Origin: Spirochaetota bacterium | GTDB taxonomy: Bacteria > Spirochaetota > UBA4802 > JAFGJZ01 | Assembly: GCA_027858855.1 (NCBI GenBank) | Contig: JAQIBV010000058.1 | Location: 1-64,000 of the forward strand | Direction of reading: 5' to 3' | DNA: 64,000 bases | Shown: positions 32,482-41,817 of the stretch, piece by piece | Layout: the number at the start of each line of letters is the position of its first letter | Position numbering within the stretch: position 1 is the stretch's first letter | Notes under the pieces: model-generated | Databases searched by the model: none | What the model saw: the letters and a program-made list of their open reading frames with translations, nothing else | Told to the model about the DNA's origin: nothing | Position numbers and translations under genes: made by a program

Positions 32482-34303
32482 AAGAACCCGCGCACTTTTT
32501 CATCTTCCCTCTTTTCGCCTGCTGATCTGCACCGCGACCTTAACCACCCTACTCTATTATATCAATTTGTCTTTGATTAAAGATCTGATCATTTTTATCG
32601 GCCTCTTTTTTTCATCTGTAATTTACCTGATGATTCAGTATATAAAAAACAAATCTGAAATCAAAAGCAAAACAACTAACTGTTGGAATATCTTTAACCT
32701 GCTGATTTTAATTATTACTACTTTTGTCATGGTTTTAAGGTTTCACCTTATATTCAGCCCGGAACTTCCGATTGGCAGCGTACTTGCTGTAAAACAGTTC
32801 CGACACACATTGATGTTACAAATTGCAACCAAAGAGGGAAAAGCGGCAGCCTTTATTCCCCGAAAAAAAGAAAAAAAAAGAATCAAAGTTTCAAAAATTC
32901 AATCCCTCAGAAAAATCAGTTCAGATTCTGATTTCAACATAATGCTTTTGCGCAAAGGTATCCGCCTTACAGCCTACTGCAAAACCACCACCGCCAAAGA
33001 GAGGCTCCCTATACGTAACCGCCTTCAAAACAGCATCAACGACTCACTTGGAAAGACCTTTCCCCAAAAGCAGTCCGCCCTTATCAAAGCGTTGCTATTT
33101 GGCGACAAGAGCCATCTTTCCAGAAAAACACTGCACACATATAAAAAAGCCGGCTTGCTACACCTTCTAGCTGCATCAGGAATGCATATAGCCATTGTCA
33201 GTGGTTCTATCTTTTTTATTCTGAAACTAATCAGCAGAAATAAAAGATTCTCGCTGGCAGGTGCGGCTGTCACGGTCCTACTTTATGTTCTTATAACTGA
33301 AGTTCCCGTCTCGCTTCTTCGGGCTGCCGTTATGTTTTGGATTTACACAATCTTTACCTTATGCGGCAAGGGTAAGAATGCTCTCAATGCACTTATGTTA
33401 AGCGCGACAGCCATTATAATTATCGACCCGTCCGACCTCTACTCACTCGGTTTTCATCTATCATTCGGGGCAACCCTTGGCATTCTGCTATTTTTCCAGA
33501 CTTTTAAGAAACACCTTCCAGCTATTCCTTTCAAGATTAGCGACTCAATTGCTCTATCGCTCTCAGCACAGCTTGCGGTTATACCAATACTATTTTTTAC
33601 ACTCGGTGAATATAACCCAGCCTCACTTCTTTCAACAATTTTAGCAGCGCCCCTGCTTCTTCTGTTTATATACGGCTCATGCGCCCAGGCCATAACTGCA
33701 TTCTTACCACAAATAACATATTATCTTTCTATAGCCAACACTTTTTTCTTCCGCCTGCTTGCCTTTAACGCCGAGCTTTTCAAGGGACTGAACCTTCTGT
33801 GCAACCCTGATTCATTCATAGCACTTATTTTACCAATGGGCCTGCTTGTTTCAGCGCTATTTTTACCTCCCAAAAAAAAACAAAACCAGATTTTTATAAT
33901 CACAGCTATGTGTTATATGCTGCTGATACCTATCTGGTATAATCAGGCAAGTAATCTGTTTTCTAATAGAAACAATGATCGTGCTGGTGTAAGTATAGGC
34001 AAAAATAAGCAGATCATAGTGTCATACACAAAATCATTAGTTAGTTCCAAAGATATTATAACCGAACTGAATCGTAAAAATGCAAATCAGGTAGTCCTTA
34101 CTATTTCACGACAAACACCAATAGGCTGGATTAAGGATATAATTCGTGCATACCCGGTTCAAACTGTTATATTCACAGAGAGAGTCGACAAAAAGAAATA
34201 CAGAACACTTGTGCGATTTTTAAAACAGGAAAACATTGAATATAAGAACGGCAAGCATCCAGTTTTAACTGCAAATACGAATTCTATCCCAAAGAATCGC
34301 TAA
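32438..34303 (+). CDS. comEC: ComEC/Rec2-family DNA-uptake channel protein
   Basis: 621 residues. N-terminal membrane helices, an OB-like soluble segment (about 125-200), then the Competence domain with the signature LLHLLAASGMHIAIVSG near residue 245 and SLLRAAVMFWIY, with 8-10 helices to about residue 500. In full ComEC the C-terminus is a metallo-beta-lactamase nuclease with an HxHxDH motif. Here the last 100 residues keep part of that scaffold (NANQVVLTISRQTPIGWIKD) but the His/Asp ligands are missing. The start is inside the upstream gene and has GGGGAGG before it. It moves single-stranded DNA across the inner membrane. Confidence 0.88.
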   Translation: MELHSAQSSRRETCKRTRALFHLPSFRLLICTATLTTLLYYINLSLIKDLIIFIGLFFSSVIYLMIQYIKNKSEIKSKTTNCWNIFNLLILIITTFVMVLRFHLIFSPELPIGSVLAVKQFRHTLMLQIATKEGKAAAFIPRKKEKKRIKVSKIQSLRKISSDSDFNIMLLRKGIRLTAYCKTTTAKERLPIRNRLQNSINDSLGKTFPQKQSALIKALLFGDKSHLSRKTLHTYKKAGLLHLLAASGMHIAIVSGSIFFILKLISRNKRFSLAGAAVTVLLYVLITEVPVSLLRAAVMFWIYTIFTLCGKGKNALNALMLSATAIIIIDPSDLYSLGFHLSFGATLGILLFFQTFKKHLPAIPFKISDSIALSLSAQLAVIPILFFTLGEYNPASLLSTILAAPLLLLFIYGSCAQAITAFLPQITYYLSIANTFFFRLLAFNAELFKGLNLLCNPDSFIALILPMGLLVSALFLPPKKKQNQIFIITAMCYMLLIPIWYNQASNLFSNRNNDRAGVSIGKNKQIIVSYTKSLVSSKDIITELNRKNANQVVLTISRQTPIGWIKDIIRAYPVQTVIFTERVDKKKYRTLVRFLKQENIEYKNGKHPVLTANTNSIPKNR

Positions 34304-34421
34304 AACAATAATGACAAGCTCTAATAACTTCTAATCAGCTCTTTTCTTATAAAAAAATTATCTAAAAATACAACCACACCTCTATTTAGAAATTATACCT
34401 AACCGATCAGTAAAATCGTGT

Positions 34422-34450
34422 TTGACAAAAGGCTACCTGCTTTTTATTAT
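34422..34450 (+). promoter_or_regulatory. Consensus sigma-70 promoter
   Basis: TTGACA (34422-34427), exact 17-base spacer, TATTAT (34445-34450), 27 bases before the HDOD gene start. The strongest promoter match in the window. Confidence 0.75.
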
Positions 34451-34477
34451 CACGATAAAGTATAAGGAGATTATCCA

Positions 34478-35986
34478 TTGGCACTATACGAATTGCAAAA
34501 TATAAATCTCGCCGAAAAAAGAGAGGAAATCCTTGGCAAAGTACTTTCCGGCGACCAGGTTAAAATATCTTTCTCATTCCCCAAAAAAAACTACATGGCT
34601 TTTTTAAACGGGATGATTGCCAACCTTCTAGGGGACTCCGATCTCATTTTTCTTCACGAATCCTTTTTTACTATTTTACGCGAATCTCTCCTTAACGCTG
34701 TAAAAGCAAATGCAAAGCGTCTCTATTTCGAAGAACACAACGCCGACATCAATAACAGCGCAGACTACGACCGTATCATGAAAAAGTTCCGAAACGAAGT
34801 CATCGGAGACATGGTTGTAGTCGAAGAGAATCTGAACAGAAGCAAACTTTTTGTGAACTTTATGGTACAACGTTCTGACACACACATTCTTCTGCGTATA
34901 GAAAACAATTCCAAGATGCTACCTGCTGAAGAGGAGCGAGTTCAGAAGAGAATAACCCAAGCATGGAGCTTTAAAGACTTTTCCGAAGCCTACGATTCAA
35001 TGTACGATGAAACCGAAGGAGCGGGTCTGGGAATAATCCTAACTGTTATGTTACTTAAAAATGTTGGGGTTACCCCCAGCGACTACCGCATCTTTGTAGA
35101 TAAACAGATGACTGTCGCCGCCCTGCGCATTCCGTTATTGATTAAAAAACAGGAGATGATTACAGCCGTCAAAGAAAAAATCATGCGCGAGATCCACCTG
35201 CTACCGACCTTTCCGCAAAATATCATCGACCTGCAGCAGATGTGTGAGAACCCTGATTCCTCGATTAACCTTATAGCCGACAAGATTAAAGTAGATCCAT
35301 CACTAACTGCCGACATTCTGAAACTGGCAAACTCGGCCGGGTTTCTTAGTGTACGGAAGATCGAAAACATCAACGAAGCTCTTATGCGTATTGGCCTTAC
35401 TAATCTTAAATATATTCTGATCGCTGCGAGTTCACGCAAAATAATGGATGCACGTTATAAGCAGTTCTCCAAAATATGGACTCACAGCCTTGATGTTGCC
35501 GCCTACTCACGCTTTATACTTAATAAACTTTCACTGCGTCGTCTTCAAGACAAGGTCTTTATTACATCATTACTTCACGACCTTGGTAAAATTGTTCTGC
35601 TATCGGTTGACCTTGACCTTACAAACTGGATTGCCGATTTCGTACAGCAACGAGGTATTCGCAGCACAACAATTTTAGAAGAGGTCTCTATCGGTATAAG
35701 CCACTCGACAATCGGAAAGCTGATTGCAAACAAGTGGAATTTTGCCGATTTTATGGAAGAGGCAATTGCCTGCCACCATGCTCCCCTTCAAAGCAGTGAT
35801 GAAAACCGTATTGTCGTCTACGTAACTTATCTGGCCAATATCTTTGTCGGAATCTCTTCAAAAAAATATACTTTCGACCACATCGATCCGGCTGTTCTTT
35901 CTCATCTTTCAATAAACTCCATGAAAGAGTGTGAAAACCTATACAACTACTGCACTATTTCATTTAAAGAAAGCCGTGACCTATGA
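34478..35986 (+). CDS. HDOD signalling protein with an N-terminal GHKL-like domain
   Basis: 502 residues. Residues 1-225 have an ATPase-like layout: an N-box-like RESLLNAVKANAKR (E69, N73) and a G-box-like EGAGLGIILTVMLLKN, suggesting a degenerate GHKL fold. Residues about 235-440 are an HDOD domain (LLPTFPQNIIDLQQM, DPSLTADILKLANSAGF, SLLHDLGKIVLL). HDOD proteins act in signalling, often linked to motility and c-di-GMP. It starts at TTG, with AAGGAG eight bases upstream. Its TGA overlaps the ATG of the DUF115 gene, implying a shared task. Confidence 0.8.
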   Translation: MALYELQNINLAEKREEILGKVLSGDQVKISFSFPKKNYMAFLNGMIANLLGDSDLIFLHESFFTILRESLLNAVKANAKRLYFEEHNADINNSADYDRIMKKFRNEVIGDMVVVEENLNRSKLFVNFMVQRSDTHILLRIENNSKMLPAEEERVQKRITQAWSFKDFSEAYDSMYDETEGAGLGIILTVMLLKNVGVTPSDYRIFVDKQMTVAALRIPLLIKKQEMITAVKEKIMREIHLLPTFPQNIIDLQQMCENPDSSINLIADKIKVDPSLTADILKLANSAGFLSVRKIENINEALMRIGLTNLKYILIAASSRKIMDARYKQFSKIWTHSLDVAAYSRFILNKLSLRRLQDKVFITSLLHDLGKIVLLSVDLDLTNWIADFVQQRGIRSTTILEEVSIGISHSTIGKLIANKWNFADFMEEAIACHHAPLQSSDENRIVVYVTYLANIFVGISSKKYTFDHIDPAVLSHLSINSMKECENLYNYCTISFKESRDL

Positions 35987-37689
35987 GCAGTATTGCCATT
36001 GCTGCGACACGGTCAGGAGACAAAACTGCTCTTATTACAACACCTGACGGAAAAGAATTACGGCTACATTCAGCTTTCGACCCTATAAAAGAGGCTACTC
36101 GATCAATCTCAGATTTTACCACCAAACCGAACCGGATTATTATCATAGCCGGCTGTGGACTGGGCTATCACGTTAACCTCTTAAAACAGAAGTTCCCTCA
36201 AAACCTTATAATAGTTCTGGAAAGCAATCCTGAAATGGAAAAGCTCTGCCTTGAGCACTTTCCACAACACCTGTCCGACACCATATCGATACACTCAACT
36301 AACGAAACAGCAGGCGTTCTGGAAAAACTTGACATCAATTCTTTCAAAGGAACTTCTCTCTTTATTCATAGGCAATCATACAACCTTAATCCCGACTATT
36401 ATGATCAACTCATATCAGATATTTCCCGCTACCTAACTTCACGCATAAGTGATCTATTAACTCGATTTGAGTTTGAACAGCGCTGGGTCGAAAACATTCT
36501 TGCAAACTGTACACTCCTACCACGCTGCTTCCCGAGCTCACTGCTTGCTGGTAGTTTTTCTGGAATGCCGGGTATAATCGTTTCTGCAGGGCCATCACTG
36601 GTACAATCCATAGCTCTTCTAAAAAAATACCGCAACCATGCACTCATTGTCGCCGTCGACACAGCCTACAAGGTCCTTCTGAAACACGGTCTCGAGCCTC
36701 ACATCGTCATGGTTCTGGATGCACAGAAACAAAGCCAGTTACACTTCTTCGGAACACATTCAGATACAACAGTACTCCTTGCTGACATCGTAAGCTCTCC
36801 ACCGGTTATCCGCAATTTTTCTAACCCGATATTTATCAGTACGACTGCAAAGTACTACGACGATGATAGCGGAGTATTGCAACGCGAGACAACTCCCTTT
36901 GTCGATTGGATTGAAAAGCATGTCTCACCCTTCGGCGACATTCAATCAGGAGGTTCAGTAGCAACAAGTGTCTTCGATTTTCTGCTTAACAGTGGCTGTA
37001 GCGAAATTGTCCTTGTTGGTCAAGATCTAGCCTATACCGGCCGCAAGATCCACTCAAACGGCACTCATCACAATGAAAAGTGGGTATCGTTAATTAACCG
37101 ATTCAAAAATCTGGAAACAATTAATCAGAACGTAGTTCGCAAACGAAAAATCAAATATGTCGAATCCCTTGTGCCAGAAAAAAAAATAATGAGCGATTTC
37201 GTACTCGACCTGTACCGTGGTTGGTTTGCCGATTCTGCTCAAAAAATAAAACTCCCTGTAATTAATACAACGGCTATAGGTGCCCATATACCAGGCACAA
37301 AACGTATCTTTCTCAATGATTTTTTTAAAAACAGAAAGCAACCCACAAAATGCCCAGCAGATATTATCGCAAAAATAATAAAAAACTCACATAAATTCAA
37401 AACCGAACGTCTGTTAAACGCATTAAAAAAAGGTCTGATAGAATTTAAAAATGTTAACTCGATGTTTGAAAACGAAAACGGATCCACCGCAGACACTGTT
37501 TTAGACTATATTGAAAAAAATGAGCTCGAACCGATATACCGCCCCTTCATGAAAAAAACCCTCATCTACATTTCACGACACAACCTCAGTGAAGATAAGC
37601 GAAACAAATTGTTACTTGACGAACTGAAGCACACAACCAAAAAGGTTTCCATACTCTTTAAAAAATGCGCGGAGCGTTTACAGGTCTGA
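35983..37689 (+). CDS. DUF115 motility accessory factor (Maf-like) protein
   Basis: 568 residues. The central DUF115/MAF_flag10 domain reads GIIVSAGPSLVQSIALLKK, LIVAVDTAYKVLLKHGLEPH and VMVLDAQ, then SGGSVATSVFDFLL and EIVLVGQDLAYTG. The N-terminal 150 residues form a Rossmann-like domain (IIIIAGCGLGYHVNLLKQKF), usual in Maf proteins. Family members transfer nonulosonic acids to flagellins, so this may glycosylate the FlaB proteins in this window. Coupled to the HDOD gene by ATGA overlap. Confidence 0.85.
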   Translation: MSSIAIAATRSGDKTALITTPDGKELRLHSAFDPIKEATRSISDFTTKPNRIIIIAGCGLGYHVNLLKQKFPQNLIIVLESNPEMEKLCLEHFPQHLSDTISIHSTNETAGVLEKLDINSFKGTSLFIHRQSYNLNPDYYDQLISDISRYLTSRISDLLTRFEFEQRWVENILANCTLLPRCFPSSLLAGSFSGMPGIIVSAGPSLVQSIALLKKYRNHALIVAVDTAYKVLLKHGLEPHIVMVLDAQKQSQLHFFGTHSDTTVLLADIVSSPPVIRNFSNPIFISTTAKYYDDDSGVLQRETTPFVDWIEKHVSPFGDIQSGGSVATSVFDFLLNSGCSEIVLVGQDLAYTGRKIHSNGTHHNEKWVSLINRFKNLETINQNVVRKRKIKYVESLVPEKKIMSDFVLDLYRGWFADSAQKIKLPVINTTAIGAHIPGTKRIFLNDFFKNRKQPTKCPADIIAKIIKNSHKFKTERLLNALKKGLIEFKNVNSMFENENGSTADTVLDYIEKNELEPIYRPFMKKTLIYISRHNLSEDKRNKLLLDELKHTTKKVSILFKKCAERLQV

Positions 37690-37714
37690 TACGAACCCTC
37701 CGCCGGAGATTCGT

Positions 37715-38602
37715 GTGCACGATAAATTTGAACGATTTCTTTGCCCTGCCCTTTCTTTACGGGCCTACACCGCCCTTACAACCGAAACGGCAAAGGCCAT
37801 TACCAGACTTCATAAAACTACACCGAATGCGACCTACGCAATAGCCGAAGCTGTCACAGCAACAGCACTGCTTTCATCGCTGTTAAAACCCGAATCCAGA
37901 CAGAATCTGTCATTTAAGATCTCGGGCAGCGGCCCTATGGGAACGATCTATATTCAAACAGATACAACCGGTGCGCTGCGTGGTTATGCCGACAACCCGC
38001 AACCGGAACTTAGCGAAAAGTTCGAATCCATCGATTTCTCACAGGCCATCGGAGCAGGCGTAATTACTGTCAACCGTGATATAGGAGTAAAAGACGCCTA
38101 CAGCGGAGTTTCGCCTCTTGTGTACGGCTCCATAGCAAAAGATACAGCCTATTACCTTACAACCTCAGAACAGATCCCTTCTGCAGTTATAATCGCTTGT
38201 GATACCGACTCTGATGGTGTTGTAACCGCAAGTGGCGGCATTCTTATTCAGTCGCTCCCCGACACGCCAGAAGAATCGATAACTATAGTCGAAGAGGCTA
38301 TGAAAAAGAGTCAATCCCTGCAACAGCATCTGAACGAAGGTGGCGACATTACATCGTATCTGTCGTATCTGCTTAACAATAACACCCTTGAGCTACTCTC
38401 ATCTACACCTCTGCGCTACGAATGTTCATGCACAAAGGATATTGTTACAGCCTCTCTGTCTACCGTATCTGTTAACGATTTGCAAAGCATGATTGATGAA
38501 GATAACGGTGCAGAAGTCTGTTGTACATTCTGTAGCAAGGCCTATCAATTTTCAAAAGACGACCTGAAAACGATAATCAGCAACAAAGATAGATTACAAT
38601 AA
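37715..38602 (+). CDS. hslO: Redox-regulated chaperone Hsp33
   Basis: 295 residues. The N-terminal substrate-binding domain has SGSGPMGTIYIQTDTTGALRGY style strands, and the C-terminal zinc switch is complete with C237-x-C239 (YECSCTKD) and C270-x2-C273 (CTFC). It becomes an ATP-independent holdase when oxidised. It starts at GTG, about 25 bases after the DUF115 gene, with CGGAG upstream, so it may be in the same operon. Convergent with the xer gene 17 bases away, with no visible terminator between. Confidence 0.94.
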   Translation: MHDKFERFLCPALSLRAYTALTTETAKAITRLHKTTPNATYAIAEAVTATALLSSLLKPESRQNLSFKISGSGPMGTIYIQTDTTGALRGYADNPQPELSEKFESIDFSQAIGAGVITVNRDIGVKDAYSGVSPLVYGSIAKDTAYYLTTSEQIPSAVIIACDTDSDGVVTASGGILIQSLPDTPEESITIVEEAMKKSQSLQQHLNEGGDITSYLSYLLNNNTLELLSSTPLRYECSCTKDIVTASLSTVSVNDLQSMIDEDNGAEVCCTFCSKAYQFSKDDLKTIISNKDRLQ

Positions 38603-38619
38603 ACCAGTAAAAGATTCTT

Positions 38620-39537
38620 TCAGGCATGCGGGTGAAACTGAGAGTAGACCTGCTTCAAACGGGCTCTTGTGGTGTGGGTATAAATCTGTGTAGTCGATAT
38701 CGAACTATGGCCCAACATATCCTGCACAGCCTTGATATCGGCTCCATTATTCAGAAGTTCGGTTGCAAAACTATGGCGAAGGGCATGAGGTGAAACTGAA
38801 GAGGTGAATCCGCTCTTACGAGCACGCCTGACTATTATGTGGAAAATTCCCCTGACCGTTATACCATGTCCACGAGCATTAACAATAAGCGCCTCATCAT
38901 GTTTAAAACCCTTTTTTTCACGACTCAAACGATACTCATCGTAAGCATGCAGAGCCATTTGCCCTAAAAAAACATAACGGTCTCGTCCACCTTTTCCATG
39001 TACCTTCAATCGACCATTCGCTGCATCCAGATCAGTAACCGACGCACCAGCGACTTCTGAAACACGGCATCCCGTACTGTATATAATATGAAGCAGTGCC
39101 TTATCCCGGTAGTCTATAAATCGTTCCTCGGGAAAATCAAACAGAAGGTCTATATGCTTGTCATTTAAAAATGAGGGCAAGCGCCTTTTCTTTTTCGGGA
39201 ACAGTAGTGTGGCTGCCGGATTTGTCTCAATTATTGAATGATTAAAAAGAAATGAAAAGAAGCGTTTACTACTCGATATTTTACGCTCAATTGTCGCTGA
39301 ATCACATCCACGATCAGAAAGATAACCAATATAGCATTTCAAATCAGATGATGTTACAGTAGTTGCATCAACATCATCATCAAGTACTGAGCAGTCACGC
39401 GGATACATTTCAGGTTCGGCGTTTATAAGAAATTCGGTAAGTTGTATTAAATCACTGGTATAGGCCGTCACGGTATTATTCGCTGCTCCCCGCTCGGTGA
39501 ATAGGTAAGTTGCAAAGTTGTCTATCAGCTCATACAC
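38620..39537 (-). CDS. Tyrosine recombinase of the XerC/XerD type
   Basis: 305 residues from the GTG at 39537. The catalytic set is complete: R158 (TGCRVSEV), K182 (HGKGGRDR), H251 and R254 (SPHALRHSF), H277 (MLGHSS) and nucleophile Y286 (TTQIYTH). A SAM-like core-binding domain occupies residues 1-105. The GTG start is embedded in the last codons of topA, with AAGGAAG six bases upstream, so the two are coupled; longer starts run into topA. Chromosome dimer resolution is the expected role; whether it is XerC or XerD is not resolvable here. Confidence 0.93.
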   Translation of the reverse strand: MYELIDNFATYLFTERGAANNTVTAYTSDLIQLTEFLINAEPEMYPRDCSVLDDDVDATTVTSSDLKCYIGYLSDRGCDSATIERKISSSKRFFSFLFNHSIIETNPAATLLFPKKKRRLPSFLNDKHIDLLFDFPEERFIDYRDKALLHIIYSTGCRVSEVAGASVTDLDAANGRLKVHGKGGRDRYVFLGQMALHAYDEYRLSREKKGFKHDEALIVNARGHGITVRGIFHIIVRRARKSGFTSSVSPHALRHSFATELLNNGADIKAVQDMLGHSSISTTQIYTHTTRARLKQVYSQFHPHA

Positions 39538-41635
39538 TGTAATCTTCCTTCTTGGAAGCCTCTTCAACCTCATCAAGAAGATCAAGAAAATAGCCACACG
39601 GTTCGTTCAGACAAACAAGCCGTTCGCCCTTGCCACGAATACGCTTCTTGAAAAGAAGTTTACTGCACTTCGGACAATCCTTACCAGCCGGAATATCACG
39701 GGTTACAAATTCACAATCTGGATACTCAGAACAGGCATAAAAGGGTCTCCCTTTTTTAGAAGAGCGCTTAACCACATCTCCTTCACAGGATGGACACCGT
39801 CCCAAAGGCAATGACTTGGCATTTCGACAATCGGGGAAAGCGCTGCAGGCCAGAAAGTATCCGAACTTACCCAATTTCTTGATCATGGCTGCTCCACACA
39901 ATTCACAGACCAGATCAGTAGGCTCATCAAGAACGCCCTTCATATCATCAATGTTTTCCTCAGCCCTATGCACAACTTCTATGAAAGGGGTGTAGAAATC
40001 ACTGAGCATCTGATGCCACTCAATCTTTTCCAGTTCAATACTATCCAGCTTCTCCTCCATACCAGAAGTAAATTCAACGGAGACCAGATCAGAAAAGTTA
40101 TCTTTAACCAATGTATTAACAAGTTTTCCAAGAACTGTAGGCACCAATTGACGCCCCGAACGGTTAACGTAATATCTTTTTATCAGTGTATTTATGGTTG
40201 GTGCATAGGTAGATGGGCGACCGATACCCGACTCTTCCAAAAACTTTACCAGCGAAGCGTCGTTATACCGCGGTGGTGGCGAAGTAAAGTGTTGCTCGGG
40301 CAGGTGTTCTGTAACTACAACATGATCCCCCTCCTGCACCTTTGGAAAAGTCGACTTCTTAGATTTAGACTCCTTCTCTAATACGGTAAATCCATCAAAG
40401 AGAACAGTTGTCGCAGATGATCTGAAAAGATACTCTGATCCGTTTATTATAAGGGTATGTATCTCGGTACGTTCAGGAGTCATTTGCGAGGAGACGAACT
40501 TTTTCCAGATAAGGCTATAGAGCTTATACTGCTCGCCCGAAAGTATTTTTTTTATGGAATCGGGTGTACGTAATACTTCCGTAGGTCGTATTGCCTCATG
40601 CGCGTCTTGTGAGCCTTTTTTGTTGGTATAGGTATTCGGCTTCTCTGGCAAATAGTCAACAGAATAAGTATCACTTATATAGGTGCGAACAGATTCTAAA
40701 GCTCCCTGCGAAATGCGTGTTGAGTCAGTTCTCATATAGGTTATAAGTCCGGTCTGTCCCTCTTCACCACCAAGATCGACACCCTCATAGAGTTGCTGAG
40801 CAACCATCATTGTCTTGGAAGTTGTAAATCCCAGCTTATTTGCTGCTTCCTGCTGCAGTTTGGATGTAATAAAGGGAGCAGTTGGCTTACGTGAACGATT
40901 TTTTGACTTTAATGATTCTATTTGGAATTCACTGTTTTCAAGCAGATTAGTGATGTCGTCGATCTCATCACGAGTAGATATTGATACTTTTTCGCCTTTG
41001 AAAGAAAAGAGTGATGCAGAGTATTCGCGATTCTTGATCTTAAAGTTAATATCATATGTCCAGTACTCTTCAGGAGTGAATGCATCAATCTGCTCTTCAC
41101 GTTCACAGATAACCTTCAGCGCCACCGATTGAACACGGCCAGCCGAGAGCCCCTTTTTAACCTTCTTCCACAAAATAGGGCTGATAGAGTAACCCACTAT
41201 CCTGTCCAGAATACGACGAGCCTGTTGTGCATTAACCAGACTCATATTCAATTCTCGAGGGTGCTCAACTGCTTCAAGTACTGCACTCTTTGTAATCTCA
41301 TTAAATTCGATTCGTTTTATATCGCTACAGAATTTAGAGAGCGAATTAGCTAGATGCCAGGATATCGCCTCTCCTTCACGGTCAGGGTCAGTAGCCAGAA
41401 GAATTGTACTCGCCTTTTTAGCGTACTTCTTCAGTTCGTTTAAAACCTTAGCCTTACCCCTGATGGTTATATATTCAGGTTCAAAATTATTATCCACATC
41501 CACAGCCAAACGGGATTTGGGAAGATCAATGATATGTCCGCGTGATGACGAGATAATATACTCTTTTCCAAGGTACTTGGTTATTGTTTTGACTTTTGTT
41601 GGTGACTCGACAATTACCAGCGTCTTTTTATCCAT
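39530..41635 (-). CDS. topA: DNA topoisomerase I (type IA)
   Basis: 701 residues. It has a Toprim domain (TLVIVESPTKVKTITKYLG and the DPDREGEAISWHLA metal site), then the core with active-site tyrosine in GLITYMRTDSTRIS, and PTAPFITSKLQQEA. Three C-terminal four-cysteine zinc ribbons follow (starting CELCGAAM, CPSCEGDV and CPKCSKLL), the last ending CLNEPC. It relaxes negative supercoils. The 3' end overlaps the xer gene by eight bases. Confidence 0.97.
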   Translation of the reverse strand: MDKKTLVIVESPTKVKTITKYLGKEYIISSSRGHIIDLPKSRLAVDVDNNFEPEYITIRGKAKVLNELKKYAKKASTILLATDPDREGEAISWHLANSLSKFCSDIKRIEFNEITKSAVLEAVEHPRELNMSLVNAQQARRILDRIVGYSISPILWKKVKKGLSAGRVQSVALKVICEREEQIDAFTPEEYWTYDINFKIKNREYSASLFSFKGEKVSISTRDEIDDITNLLENSEFQIESLKSKNRSRKPTAPFITSKLQQEAANKLGFTTSKTMMVAQQLYEGVDLGGEEGQTGLITYMRTDSTRISQGALESVRTYISDTYSVDYLPEKPNTYTNKKGSQDAHEAIRPTEVLRTPDSIKKILSGEQYKLYSLIWKKFVSSQMTPERTEIHTLIINGSEYLFRSSATTVLFDGFTVLEKESKSKKSTFPKVQEGDHVVVTEHLPEQHFTSPPPRYNDASLVKFLEESGIGRPSTYAPTINTLIKRYYVNRSGRQLVPTVLGKLVNTLVKDNFSDLVSVEFTSGMEEKLDSIELEKIEWHQMLSDFYTPFIEVVHRAEENIDDMKGVLDEPTDLVCELCGAAMIKKLGKFGYFLACSAFPDCRNAKSLPLGRCPSCEGDVVKRSSKKGRPFYACSEYPDCEFVTRDIPAGKDCPKCSKLLFKKRIRGKGERLVCLNEPCGYFLDLLDEVEEASKKEDYSV

Positions 41636-41765
41636 AAATATTCCTGTTCCGTCTGTAGTAAATGCGCCGTTGAATCAGAATCACTTTATCTCTGTTTATA
41701 AAGAAGAGAACGACACATTCAGACTAACTGAGCAAAGCAACCCGATTTGTCAAACTATTTGTATA

Positions 41766-41789
41766 AATCAGTCTTAAAACTGACTGATT
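41766..41789 (-). terminator. Hairpin downstream of dprA
   Basis: AATCAGTC / GACTGATT with an eight-base loop, about 30 bases after the dprA stop. The tail is TTTATAC rather than a U-run. A TTGACA at 41748-41753 (minus) with a poor -10 may be the topA promoter just beyond. Confidence 0.5.
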
Positions 41790-41817
41790 ACAGGGGTAAA
41801 TTGGATACAGACTCTAT

